Assembly (NCBI RefSeq): GCF_042682045.1
Contig: NZ_JBHUGS010000002.1
Location: forward strand, 930,001 to 994,000
Direction: 5' to 3'
Source of the DNA: Sphingomonas_R arantia
GTDB taxonomy: Bacteria; Pseudomonadota; Alphaproteobacteria; Sphingomonadales; Sphingomonadaceae
DNA length: 64,000 nt
Below the pieces are notes generated by a model. It worked only from the letters and a program-made list of their open reading frames with translations, ran no database searches and had not been told where the DNA came from. Below, piece by piece: positions 7,341 to 15,861 of this stretch; position 1 is the stretch's first letter, and the number at the start of each line of letters is the position of its first letter. Both the position numbers and the translations under genes were made by a program.

Positions 7341-8278
7341 CCATCCGTGTCTTCATCGACGGTGCCGTCGGCACGACCGGCCTGGAAATCCGCGACCGGC
7401 TCATCGACCGGTCCGACATCACTCTGGTGACGCTCCCTGACGCCCTCCGGAAAGATGCCGCCGCCCGCGCCGACGCACTCAACGCCGCCGACGCGGTCGT
7501 GCTCTGCCTGCCCGACGATGCGGCACGCGATGCCGTTGCAATGGTGCAGAACCCGGCGGTCCGGATCGTCGACGCCTCCACCGCGCACCGCACCGCCGAC
7601 GGCTGGACCTACGGCTTCGCCGAACTCGAACCCGACCGCGCCACCGAGCTTGCAAGCGCGAAGCGGATCAGCAACCCCGGCTGCTACCCAACCGGCTTCC
7701 TGGCCCTTGTCCGTCCGCTCGTCCGCGCCGGCGTCCTCCCCGCCGACCGCACCATCGCGGTGGCGGCGACGTCAGGCTATTCCGGCGGCGGCAAGGACAT
7801 GATCGCCGCGTTCGAGGACCCCGCCGCCAAGGGCGCGACCGACACCGGCTACCGGCTCTACGCGCTCGGCCTCGGCCACAAGCATGTCCGCGAAATGCAG
7901 GAGCATGGCGGCCTCGCCCGCGCGCCGATCTTCCTGCCCGCCGTCGCACGCAGCTACCGCGGCATGCTCGTCGAAGTCCCGCTCGCACTCGGCGACCTGA
8001 CCCCCGGCACCACCGCGGCCCACGTCCGCGACGCCCTCGCCGAGGCCTACACGGGCAGCCGCCTGGTCTCGCTCGCGACCGAGCTCCCCGCTGTGCTCGA
8101 CATCGAACGCACCGCCGGCACCGACCGGCTGGAACTGTTCGTCTACGACGACCCCGCCGCCGGCCAGATCCGCCTGATCGCCGCGCTCGACAATCTCGGC
8201 AAGGGCGCCGCCGGTGCGGCCGTCCAGAACCTCAACCTCGCCTGCGGCCTCCCCGAAACCGAAGGACTGCGGCTCTAA
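7337..8278 (+). CDS. argC: N-acetyl-gamma-glutamyl-phosphate reductase (short type)
   Basis: A 313-residue NADPH-dependent enzyme of arginine biosynthesis, which reduces N-acetylglutamyl phosphate to the semialdehyde. The NADP site is FIDGAVGTTGLEI. The catalytic Cys116 lies in SNPGCYPTG, and GLGHKHVREM gives the catalytic His region. The length fits the type-2 ArgC group (~310 aa) rather than the ~350-aa type. It is coupled to the NlpC/P60 gene by ATGA, an unusual partner; other arg genes are not in the window. Confidence 0.95.
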   Translation: MTIRVFIDGAVGTTGLEIRDRLIDRSDITLVTLPDALRKDAAARADALNAADAVVLCLPDDAARDAVAMVQNPAVRIVDASTAHRTADGWTYGFAELEPDRATELASAKRISNPGCYPTGFLALVRPLVRAGVLPADRTIAVAATSGYSGGGKDMIAAFEDPAAKGATDTGYRLYALGLGHKHVREMQEHGGLARAPIFLPAVARSYRGMLVEVPLALGDLTPGTTAAHVRDALAEAYTGSRLVSLATELPAVLDIERTAGTDRLELFVYDDPAAGQIRLIAALDNLGKGAAGAAVQNLNLACGLPETEGLRL

Positions 8279-8311
8279 GGTCGGAGCTTACCCGACAACC
8301 CTAGACTAAAC

Positions 8312-9307
8312 TTACATCTCACCCTTCGCCCGACGCAGCGCGTAATAACGCTGCACATTGGCATTATGCTCGGCCAGCGTCCTGGCGAACACATGCCCAC
8401 CCTTGCCCGTCGCCACGAAATACAGCGCGTCGGACTTCGCCGGATCGAGCACCGCGGCGATCGAGCCCTTCCCCGGATTGGCGATCGGCCCCGCCGGCAG
8501 CCCGGCCATCGCATAGGTGTTGTACCCGTTCACCGCATTCAGTTCGGAACGGCGGATCCGTCGCCCGAGCGGACGGCCACGCGTGATCGGATAGATGACG
8601 GTCGGATCGGCCTGCAACTTCATGCCCGTCCGCAACCGGTTGGAGTAGACCGCGGCCACCGTCCGCCGTTCCGACGCCAGCGCGGTCTCCTTCTCGACGA
8701 TCGACGCCAGCGTCACCGCGTCCTGCTTCGTCTTGACCACGGTGCCCGGCTTCCGCGTCCGCCACAGCGTATCGACCGTCCGCGTCATCGCGTCCTGCAT
8801 CCGCTTCAGCACCGCCGCCCGCGTCTCGCCCCGCCCGAAACTGTAGCTGTCGGGCAGCACGGACCCTTCGGCCGGCACCGGAATATCGCCGGTCAGCAGG
8901 TCCTTCGCCATCAACCGGTCGCGCACCAGCACCGACGGCATCCCCTCCGGGATCGTCACCAGCCGCTGCAACGTCTTGCCCGATTGCAGCATCGCCAGGA
9001 TATCCGCCGGACTCGCCCCCGCCTCGACCGCATACTCACCCGCCTGGATTGGCGTATCGTCGCCGAAGAGCTTCACCTTGCGCAGGAACCCGGTCGTCGA
9101 ATCGATCGCGCCGGCCTTCTCCAGGATGCGCGCCGCGGCCGCCAGCGTCGCACCCTCCGGGATCGTCACGTCGGTCGCGGCGGTCAGCGGCCCGGCCGCG
9201 CGCCACTCCCGCGTCGTCCACAGCCAGCCACCACCTATCGCCAGTGCGGCGACGACGATCAGCGCGATCAGCCACCTGCCGACGGGGGTCTTGCGTTTCC
9301 GTGCCAT
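8312..9307 (-). CDS. mltG: Endolytic transglycosylase MltG
   Basis: A 331-residue inner-membrane protein. The basic N-terminus is followed by one transmembrane helix (~residues 12-30), a LysM-like region, then the YceG/MltG domain with SIVEKETAL (catalytic Glu), VYSNRLRTGMKLQADPTVIYPITRG and NTYAMAGLPAGPIANPG. MltG cleaves nascent glycan strands and sets their length. It is last in the fab operon, 22 bp after fabF. The fab-mltG linkage is common in proteobacteria. Confidence 0.95.
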   Translation of the reverse strand: MARKRKTPVGRWLIALIVVAALAIGGGWLWTTREWRAAGPLTAATDVTIPEGATLAAAARILEKAGAIDSTTGFLRKVKLFGDDTPIQAGEYAVEAGASPADILAMLQSGKTLQRLVTIPEGMPSVLVRDRLMAKDLLTGDIPVPAEGSVLPDSYSFGRGETRAAVLKRMQDAMTRTVDTLWRTRKPGTVVKTKQDAVTLASIVEKETALASERRTVAAVYSNRLRTGMKLQADPTVIYPITRGRPLGRRIRRSELNAVNGYNTYAMAGLPAGPIANPGKGSIAAVLDPAKSDALYFVATGKGGHVFARTLAEHNANVQRYYALRRAKGEM

Positions 9308-9329
9308 GCCGTCGCCCCCCGTCCGTCCG

Positions 9330-10592
9330 TCAATCGCGGACCGGCACCATCACCAGCGACGCGTTCGTCCCGCCGAAACCGAACGAATTGTTCAGCACCG
9401 CGCGCACCTCCCGCTTCTTCGCGACATGCGGCACGAGGTCGACGCCCTCCGCACCCTCCGACGGATTGTCGAGGTTCAGCGTCGGCGGCACGATCTGATC
9501 GCGCATCGCCAGGATGCAGAAGATGCTCTCCACCGCGCCCGCGCCACCGAGCAGATGCCCGATCGCCGACTTCGTCGAACTCATCGACAGCCCGCCGACC
9601 GCGTCGCCGAACAGCCGCTTGACCGCGCTCAGCTCGATCATGTCCGCCATCGTCGATGTGCCGTGCGCGTTGATATAGTCGATGTCGGACAGCGCCAGAC
9701 CCGACTTCTTGATCGCCATCTCCATCGAACGATACGCACCCGACCCCTCGGGTTCCGGCGCCGTGACGTGATAGGCGTCGCCCGAAAGCCCGTAGCCGAC
9801 CACCTCGCAGTAGATCTTGGCACCGCGTGCCTTGGCGCGCTCATATTCCTCAAGCACGACGACGCCCGCGCCCTCGCCCATGACGAAACCGTCGCGGTCG
9901 CGGTCATAGGGGCGGCTCGCCTGTTCCGGCCGGTCGTTGAAGCTGCTGTTGAGCGCGCGCGCCGCGGCGAAGCCGGCGATGCCGATCGGGCAGACCGTGC
10001 TTTCCGAACCACCGGCCAGCATCACGTCGGCATCGTCGAGCGCGATCATCCGCGCGGCATCGCCGATCGAGTGCGCACCGGTCGAGCAGGCGGTGACCAC
10101 CGCATGGTTCGGCCCCATCAGCCCATATTTGATCGAAACCTGACCGGAGATCAGGTTGATCAGGCGACCATGGACGAAATGCGGCGAAACCCGCTTCGGC
10201 CCCTTTTCGGCCAGCACGAGCGATTCGCTTTCGATCCCCGGCAGACCACCAATGCCCGACCCGATCGAACAACCCGCGCGAAACCGCTCCTGCTCGGTCA
10301 TCTGGGTCAGCCCGGCGTCCTCGAGCGCCTGTCCGGCGGCGTCGATGCCGTAGATGATGAACGGATCGACCTGACGCTGCACCTTGTGGTCGACCCGCTT
10401 GTCGGGATCGAAGCCATAAGGGTGATCCGCGGGCTTCACCTCGCACGCGATCTGGCACTTCTGGTCGGACGCGTCGAACCGCGTGATCCGCGTCGCGCCG
10501 GACTTGCCGGCCAGGATGTTGGCCCAGACGAGTTCGACCTCGGCACCCAGCGGCGTCACGAGGCCCAATCCGGTTACGACGACGCGACGCAT
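9330..10592 (-). CDS. fabF: 3-oxoacyl-ACP synthase II
   Basis: A 420-residue elongating ketoacyl-ACP synthase that condenses acyl-ACP with malonyl-ACP. The catalytic triad is visible: Cys169 in VVTACSTGAHSIG, the His of NAHGTSTMAD and the His of GHLLGGAGAVE. The C-terminus, NNSFGFGGTNASLV, is diagnostic. It lies downstream of acpP but is separated from it by a terminator-like hairpin. Confidence 0.97.
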   Translation of the reverse strand: MRRVVVTGLGLVTPLGAEVELVWANILAGKSGATRITRFDASDQKCQIACEVKPADHPYGFDPDKRVDHKVQRQVDPFIIYGIDAAGQALEDAGLTQMTEQERFRAGCSIGSGIGGLPGIESESLVLAEKGPKRVSPHFVHGRLINLISGQVSIKYGLMGPNHAVVTACSTGAHSIGDAARMIALDDADVMLAGGSESTVCPIGIAGFAAARALNSSFNDRPEQASRPYDRDRDGFVMGEGAGVVVLEEYERAKARGAKIYCEVVGYGLSGDAYHVTAPEPEGSGAYRSMEMAIKKSGLALSDIDYINAHGTSTMADMIELSAVKRLFGDAVGGLSMSSTKSAIGHLLGGAGAVESIFCILAMRDQIVPPTLNLDNPSEGAEGVDLVPHVAKKREVRAVLNNSFGFGGTNASLVMVPVRD

Positions 10593-10630
10593 GCCTTGTT
10601 CTCCAAACCCATTATCTTTTTGCCGAACGC

Positions 10631-10674
10631 AAAACGGCCCCCCGGCCCAAAGTCACCCGGGGCGGGAGGCCGTT
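10631..10674 (-). terminator. Terminator or attenuator between acpP and fabF
   Basis: On the minus strand, AACGGCC (10674-10668) pairs with GGCCGTT (10639-10633), with further G:C pairing inside, followed by TTTT (10634-10631). It probably ends part of the acpP transcripts, so that acpP mRNA can exceed fabF mRNA. Confidence 0.65.
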
Positions 10675-10711
10675 CGGCGTCATCATCCGGGGCCGTGAAG
10701 CCCGCGCAGGA

Positions 10712-10948
10712 TCAGGCCTTGTTGCTGTCGATGTAGGTGATCGCATCCTTGACGGTGCCGATCTTCTCAGCCGCGTCGTCGGGGATCTCGACGCCGAATT
10801 CCTCTTCGAACGCCATCACCAGCTCGACGATGTCGAGGCTGTCGGCACCCAGATCGTCGATGAAGCTGGCATCCTCGGTCACCTTTTCGGCTTCCACGCC
10901 GAGATGCTCGACAACGATCTTCTTCACGCGTTCGGCGGTGTCGCTCAT
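10712..10948 (-). CDS. acpP: Acyl carrier protein
   Basis: A 78-residue acidic protein. Ser37 in DLGADSLDIVELV is the 4'-phosphopantetheine attachment site. It carries the growing acyl chain for the Fab enzymes on either side. A good AGGAAGG ribosome site precedes the ATG. It lies 81 bp after fabG and is followed by a hairpin with a T-run. Confidence 0.98.
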   Translation of the reverse strand: MSDTAERVKKIVVEHLGVEAEKVTEDASFIDDLGADSLDIVELVMAFEEEFGVEIPDDAAEKIGTVKDAITYIDSNKA

Positions 10949-11029
10949 GATCTTATACCTTCCTTACGAACCTTGTGATTTGCACTCGCCCTAACCGCGC
11001 CGTGATACGCTTGCAAGCGTCCGGTGGGG

Positions 11030-11773
11030 TCAGATCATCGCCATGCCGCCATTCACGTGCAACGTCTGCCCCGTGACATAGGCGGCTTCGCGGCTGGCCA
11101 GGTAGACGACGGCGGCGGCAATGTCGTCCCCCGCGCCCAGCTTGCCCGCCGGAATCCGGCCGGTCAGCGCCGCCTTCTGCGCGTCGGGCAACGCGTCGGT
11201 CATCGCGCTGGAAATGAACCCCGGCGCCACGCAATTCACCGTGATGTTGCGGCTCGCCAGTTCCTGCGCCAGCGCCTTGGACATGCCGACCAGCCCGGCC
11301 TTCGACGCGGCATAGTTGGCCTGCCCCGGATTGCCGGTCGTGCCCACGATCGACGTGATCGACACGACGCGGCCGAAACGCTGCTTCATCATCGGCTTGG
11401 CCGCCGCGCGGATCAGCCGGAATGCCGCCTCCAGGTTCACCGACAGGACGGTGCTCCACTCTTCGTCCTTCATCCGCATCGCCAGATTGTCGCGCGTCAC
11501 CCCGGCGTTATTGACGAGGATGTCGAGCCGCCCGCCCAGCGCCTCCACCGCACGCGGCACCAGCGCATCGACCGCGGCCGCATCGGACAAATCACACGCC
11601 ACCGCCACATGCCCCTCGCCCGGCAACCCGGCCAGGAACGCGTCCAGCTTGGCCACATTGGACCCCGACACCGCCAGCCGCGCGCCCTGCCCCGCCAGCG
11701 CCGTCGCGATCGCCGACCCGATCCCGCCGGACGCGCCGGTCACCAATGCGGTCATTCCGGTCAAATCGAACAT
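11030..11773 (-). CDS. fabG: 3-oxoacyl-ACP reductase
   Basis: A 247-residue SDR enzyme that reduces 3-ketoacyl-ACP with NADPH. The cofactor motif is TGASGGIGSAIA. NNAG is present, the catalytic Ser lies in SITSIVG, and the Tyr and Lys lie in NYAASKAG. The C-terminus VNGGMAMI is typical of FabG. It sits between fabD and acpP in the operon. Confidence 0.97.
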   Translation of the reverse strand: MFDLTGMTALVTGASGGIGSAIATALAGQGARLAVSGSNVAKLDAFLAGLPGEGHVAVACDLSDAAAVDALVPRAVEALGGRLDILVNNAGVTRDNLAMRMKDEEWSTVLSVNLEAAFRLIRAAAKPMMKQRFGRVVSITSIVGTTGNPGQANYAASKAGLVGMSKALAQELASRNITVNCVAPGFISSAMTDALPDAQKAALTGRIPAGKLGAGDDIAAAVVYLASREAAYVTGQTLHVNGGMAMI

Positions 11774-11815
11774 GATCTCTTCCTTCTCGAATTGCTCGAA
11801 CCAAGCCAGTCGGGC

Positions 11816-12751
11816 TTAAAGCGTCGCCGCCAACGCCTCGACGTCCGCCATTGTCACGATGCTCGTCGTCTTCGCTTCCGGCGCGATCCGCTTCACCATC
11901 GGGGTCAGCACCTTGCCGCCGAACTCGACGAACTCGGTCACCCCCGCCGCGAACATCGCCGCGACACTCTCCCGCCACCGCACCGTGCCGGTCACCTGCT
12001 CCACCAGCAACCGCCGGATCGTGTCGGCATCCGCCACCGGCGCCGCCGTCACATTGGCATAGACCGGCACCAGCGGCGCGCGCAGCGGGGCCGTCGCCAG
12101 CGCCGCCTCCATCGCGTCCGCGGCCGGCGCCATCAGCGCACAGTGGAACGGCGCAGAGACCGGCAGCAGCAGCGCCCGCTTGGCCCCGCGCGCCTTGGCG
12201 ATCTCCATGGCGCGCTCGACCGCGGCGACATGGCCGGACACGACCACTTGGCCCCCGCCATTGTCGTTCGCCGCCTCACAGACCTCGTCCTCGGCAGCTT
12301 CCTCTACGATCGCCTGCGCCGTCTCGAAATCGATGCCCAGCAACGCGGCCATGGCGCCGACCCCGACCGGCACCGCGGCCTGCATCGCCTGCCCACGCAG
12401 CTTCAGCAGCCGCGCCGTCGTCGCCAGGTCGAAGCCTTCCGCGGCACACAGCGCGCTATACTCACCCAGCGAATGCCCGGCGACATAGTCCGCCTTGTCG
12501 GCCAGTCGCACGCCGCCCTCGCGCTCCAGCACGCGCAGCGTCGCGATCGCGTTCGCCATGATCGCGGGTTGCGCATTCTCGGTCAGCGTCAGGTCACGCT
12601 CCGGCCCCTCGGCCATCAGCTTCGACAGCCGCTGCTCCAGCGCGTCGTCCACCTCCTGCAACGTCTCGCGCGCCGCGGTGCTGGCCGCGGCAAGGGCCGC
12701 CCCCATGCCGACCGCCTGGCTACCCTGTCCGGGGAATAGGAATGCACGCAC
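11816..12751 (-). CDS. fabD: Malonyl-CoA:ACP transacylase
   Basis: A 311-residue enzyme that loads malonyl onto ACP. The N-terminal FLFPGQGSQAVGMG and the nucleophile elbow GHSLGEYSAL (Ser) are diagnostic, and SAPFHCALM gives the catalytic His. The start is the GTG at 12751, preceded by GGAGAGAG at normal spacing; the frame stays open upstream without family similarity. It is first in the fab operon and divergent from rpsF. Confidence 0.95.
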   Translation of the reverse strand: MRAFLFPGQGSQAVGMGAALAAASTAARETLQEVDDALEQRLSKLMAEGPERDLTLTENAQPAIMANAIATLRVLEREGGVRLADKADYVAGHSLGEYSALCAAEGFDLATTARLLKLRGQAMQAAVPVGVGAMAALLGIDFETAQAIVEEAAEDEVCEAANDNGGGQVVVSGHVAAVERAMEIAKARGAKRALLLPVSAPFHCALMAPAADAMEAALATAPLRAPLVPVYANVTAAPVADADTIRRLLVEQVTGTVRWRESVAAMFAAGVTEFVEFGGKVLTPMVKRIAPEAKTTSIVTMADVEALAATL

Positions 12752-12960
12752 GGGCTCTCTCCACCAAATCCGTTTGGGCTGCGCGTTATGGCCGCGGGGC
12801 GATCCGCGCAAGCCGCTTGCTTTCCGCCGCCCTTTGCGCCATTGCCGCCGCTTCGTCAGGCGACGGGCCCGTCCCGCCGCCCAATCGATATTTGAAGAAA
12901 GCCGGAGGGGCGTTCGCATGGGGCGGCGTCAGCGATCGGCCAAATGTAAGGACGTGAAGC

Positions 12961-13422
12961 ATGGCTCTGTATGAGCACGTGTTCCTCGCGCGTCAGGATC
13001 TGGCTCAAGCCCAGGTCGATGCGCTTGCGGAAACCGCTACCAAAATCGTCGAAGAGGGCAAGGGCCGGGTCGTCAAGACCGAGAGCTGGGGCCTGCGCGG
13101 CCTCGCCTATCGCATCCAGAAGAACCGCAAGGCGCATTACGTCATGCTCGAAATCGACGCGCCGACCGGCGTGATCGCCGAGCTGGAGCGTCAGACCGGG
13201 ATCAACGAGGACATCGTCCGCTACATGACCGTCCGTGTCGACGCGCATGAAGCCGGCCCGTCCGCGATGATGCGTCGCAACGAGCGCAGCGAGCGCGACC
13301 GTGGTGGCCGTGGTGGGGACCGTGGTGATCGCGGCGATCGTGGCCCCCGCCAGGACCGCGGCGACCGTCCGGACCGTGGCCCGCGCGAAGATCGTCCCCG
13401 CGACGACCGCGACGCGGCCTGA
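12961..13422 (+). CDS. rpsF: 30S ribosomal protein S6 with Arg/Gly/Asp-rich tail
   Basis: Residues 1 to ~100 are a normal S6 (MALYEHVFLARQDL, ESWGLRGLAYRIQKN). Residues ~105-153 form a low-complexity tail built of GDRGDRG-type units with near-repeated DNA. Tails of this sort are seen on alphaproteobacterial S6, although their composition varies. First gene of rpsF-rpsR-rplI. The tail is probably disordered and may touch rRNA or S18, which is inference. Confidence 0.96.
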   Translation: MALYEHVFLARQDLAQAQVDALAETATKIVEEGKGRVVKTESWGLRGLAYRIQKNRKAHYVMLEIDAPTGVIAELERQTGINEDIVRYMTVRVDAHEAGPSAMMRRNERSERDRGGRGGDRGDRGDRGPRQDRGDRPDRGPREDRPRDDRDAA

Positions 13423-13437
13423 AGGAGCTAGAAACAG

Positions 13438-13662
13438 ATGGCACGCCCATTTTTCCGTCGTCGCAAGAGCTGCCCCTTCTCCGCGAAGGACGCGCCCCGG
13501 ATCGACTATAAAGACGTCCGGTTGCTGCAGGGCTTCGTGTCCGAACGCGGCAAGATCGTCCCCAGCCGCATCACCGCGGTTTCCGCAAAGAAGCAGCGCG
13601 AACTCGCCCAGGCGATCAAGCGTGCCCGTCACATCGGGCTGCTTCCGTACATCGTTAAGTAA
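13438..13662 (+). CDS. rpsR: 30S ribosomal protein S18
   Basis: A 74-residue basic protein. It has the N-terminal FFRRRKSCPFS, the central IDYKDVRLLQGFVSERGKIVPSRIT and the C-terminal RARHIGLLPY, all S18 hallmarks. It binds 16S rRNA with S6, whose gene lies 15 bp upstream. An AGGAGC site precedes the ATG. Confidence 0.98.
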   Translation: MARPFFRRRKSCPFSAKDAPRIDYKDVRLLQGFVSERGKIVPSRITAVSAKKQRELAQAIKRARHIGLLPYIVK

Positions 13663-13674
13663 GGAGCTGCCGAC

Positions 13675-14274
13675 ATGGATGTGATCCTGCTCGAACGTGT
13701 TGAAAAGCTGGGCCAGATCGGTGACGTCGTCACCGTGAAGAACGGTTTCGCGCGTAACTTCCTCCTGCCCCGCAAGAAGGCGCTCCGCGCCAACTCGGCG
13801 AACAAGAAGGTCTTCGAGGCCAACCGCGCCAACATCGAAGCCGAAAACGCCAAACGTCGTGACGTCGCCACCGAAGATGCCAAGGGCATCGACGGCAAGA
13901 CCATCACGCTGATCCGTCAGGCGTCCAACACCGGTCAGCTCTACGGTTCGGTTTCGACCCGCGATCTGGTCGAAGCGTTGGAAGCCGATGGCGACAAGGT
14001 GACGAAGAACCAGATCGTCCTGAACAAGCCGATCAAGACGATCGGCCTGTCCACGGTCCGCATCGCGCTCCACCCGGAAGTGTCGATCACGATCAAGGTC
14101 AACGTCGCCCGTTCGCCGGAAGAAGCCGAACTCCAGGCGCAGGGCGTCGACGTCATGTCGTCGATGTTCGAGCGCGACGAAGCCGGCTTCACCGAGGACT
14201 ATGATCCGAACGCGGAACCCGGCGAAATCGCCGTGGAAGACGCGCCGGAAGGCGAGACGCCGAACGAAGGCTGA
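13675..14274 (+). CDS. rplI: 50S ribosomal protein L9
   Basis: A 199-residue protein, longer than the usual ~150. The N-terminal domain MDVILLERVEKLGQIGDVV, then GFARNFLLP, is canonical, followed by the long connecting helix. The C-terminal domain ends around residue 150. An acidic tail (residues ~165-199, rich in Glu, Asp and Pro) is an alphaproteobacterial-style extension. Last gene of the S6-S18-L9 operon, with a strong terminator behind it. Confidence 0.97.
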   Translation: MDVILLERVEKLGQIGDVVTVKNGFARNFLLPRKKALRANSANKKVFEANRANIEAENAKRRDVATEDAKGIDGKTITLIRQASNTGQLYGSVSTRDLVEALEADGDKVTKNQIVLNKPIKTIGLSTVRIALHPEVSITIKVNVARSPEEAELQAQGVDVMSSMFERDEAGFTEDYDPNAEPGEIAVEDAPEGETPNEG

Positions 14275-14301
14275 GGCTTTCGATCAGTGGCACCAGAAAA
14301 G

Positions 14302-14330
14302 GCCGTCCGGAGCGATCCGGGCGGCTTTTT
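14302..14330 (+). terminator. Rho-independent terminator of rpsF-rpsR-rplI
   Basis: A 10-bp stem (14302-14311 with 14316-14325, one wobble pair, 4-nt loop) is followed by five T residues. Confidence 0.9.
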
Positions 14331-14523
14331 CGTATTCGTTGAAGCCCGGTGCCGCGCGCCGGCACTGACCGTAGACCGCACGTCGAACCGTTCGATCGAG
14401 TCCGACGTAGCCGAATTTTACGCGGCGTTAATGCTAAAGGACTAGTTCTGAAGATCGACACGCAATCTGATGGCGATGTGTTGGCGGGGGGCTTCGATGC
14501 AGCCCCGCGACTGGGAGCGTGAC

Positions 14524-15108
14524 ATGTTTGCCTTCACCCTCGAACCCGATCGGGTTCTGTTGACCGCGACTTTGACGGGCGAATGGTCCTTCGAAACCGT
14601 CTTGGCGTACGAGCCGCACCTTCGACAGCAGCTGGCCCTGCTCCGGGCGTCCGGCCGCCCGCGCCTGTTCATCGTCGATTGCCGGACGGTTGTTCAGAAC
14701 GACGACGTCGGGGAAGCCCTGCGTCTGGCGGTCGCACGACTGGGGCAGCTTCATCCTGATCGGACCGCCGTCGTGTTCGCGGGGTCGATCGAAAAGAACA
14801 GCGCGCGTCGCGTGGGGGACCTGAACGCCCCGATCTTCCCGACCATGGAACTCGCCCGGGATTGGGTGACCGGCAAGGTCTACCGCGCGCAATCCCCGGC
14901 TACGGTTCACGACGAACCGAGCGACGCGATATCGGAAGGCTTTGCCGTTCGTATCCACGGACCTGCGGACGTGGACCTTGTCCTCACGCCCGCCGCGGCG
15001 CTTGAGACCGCCCGCCGGATCAGCGATGCCGCGGTGGGTGCGCTGATGGAGAAGGCCAGAACCGAACCCGGCGCCAGCGGTGTACCCCATTTCGTAGAGG
15101 CCCTTTAA
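14524..15108 (+). CDS. SpoIIAA/STAS-like protein of unknown function
   Basis: A 194-residue protein. Residues ~1-115 alternate strands and helices in the manner of SpoIIAA-like/STAS folds: VLLTATLTGEW, LFIVDCRTVVQ, then RTAVVFAGS. The remaining ~80 residues have no recognised domain. There is no signal peptide or membrane segment. The ATG at 14524 has GGGAG six bases upstream; ATGs at 14497 and 14470 are possible but have weaker ribosome sites. It stands alone between the L9 terminator and the convergent folE. The function is not known. Confidence 0.6.
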   Translation: MFAFTLEPDRVLLTATLTGEWSFETVLAYEPHLRQQLALLRASGRPRLFIVDCRTVVQNDDVGEALRLAVARLGQLHPDRTAVVFAGSIEKNSARRVGDLNAPIFPTMELARDWVTGKVYRAQSPATVHDEPSDAISEGFAVRIHGPADVDLVLTPAAALETARRISDAAVGALMEKARTEPGASGVPHFVEAL

Positions 15109-15157
15109 CAACAGTAAGCGGCCCCAACCCTCAAAAGTATCGCACGGCGGTGGAGGG

Positions 15158-15772
15158 CTAGCATCCCATTAGCGCCAGCACTTCGCGGCGGCTGCGTTCG
15201 TCGTCGCGGAACACGCCCATCATCCGGCTGGTGACCATCGTCACCCCCGGCGTCCGCACACCGCGGGCGGTCATGCAGGCGTGACTCGCCTCGATCACCA
15301 CCGCGACGCCGTGCGGCCTCAACGCGTCCCAGATGCAGTCCGCCACCTCCGCGGTCAGCCGTTCCTGGATCTGTAACCGCCGCGCGAAACCGTGCAGCAC
15401 GCGCGCCAGCTTCGAAATCCCGACGACATGGTCGCGCGGCAGATAGGCGATGTGCGCCTTGCCGATGATCGGCGCCATATGATGTTCGCAATGCGACTGG
15501 AACGGAATGTCCTTCAGCAGCACGATCTCGTCGTAACCGCCGACTTCCTCGAATATGCGTGACAGGTGGATCCGCGGATCCTCGCCATAGCCTTGGCAAT
15601 ATTCCTTCCACGCGCGCGCAACGCGGGACGGCGTATCGACCAGCCCTTCGCGCGTGGGATCGTCGCCGGCCCAGCGGATCAGCGTGCGGATGGCCTCCTG
15701 CACCGTCTCGGGCACCTCGGCTTTCGCGGGCGCCTCGGGTATCGCGGCAGGGTCCCGGTCGTCGGCCATCAT
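15158..15772 (-). CDS. folE: GTP cyclohydrolase I
   Basis: A 204-residue enzyme converting GTP to 7,8-dihydroneopterin triphosphate, the first step of folate synthesis. The zinc and active-site segments are present: FQSHCEHHMAPIIGKAHIAY (Cys/His) and the C-terminal SHACMTARGV with the second zinc Cys. VGISKLARVLHGFARRLQIQE is diagnostic. Either the ATG at 15772 or the next codon, also ATG, may start it. Probably monocistronic. Confidence 0.97.
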   Translation of the reverse strand: MMADDRDPAAIPEAPAKAEVPETVQEAIRTLIRWAGDDPTREGLVDTPSRVARAWKEYCQGYGEDPRIHLSRIFEEVGGYDEIVLLKDIPFQSHCEHHMAPIIGKAHIAYLPRDHVVGISKLARVLHGFARRLQIQERLTAEVADCIWDALRPHGVAVVIEASHACMTARGVRTPGVTMVTSRMMGVFRDDERSRREVLALMGC

Positions 15773-15800
15773 GCGTCTCCATTCGGGGCCATGAACCGGC

Positions 15801-15840
15801 CCAAAAGCAAAAGGGCGGCGAAGCCATCGCCCCGCCGCCC
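15801..15840 (-). terminator. Terminator of the TPR-type gene
   Basis: A perfect 8-bp G/C stem (15813-15820 with 15833-15840). On the minus strand it is followed by TTTTGCTTTTG. It lies 22 bp after the stop of the gene ending at 15862. Confidence 0.8.
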
Positions 15841-15861
15841 CATCATCTGTCCCGGACCGGA

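Noticed and set aside
8280..8296. Terminator between argC and mltG
   Set aside because: Only a 5-bp stem with no T-run on either strand.
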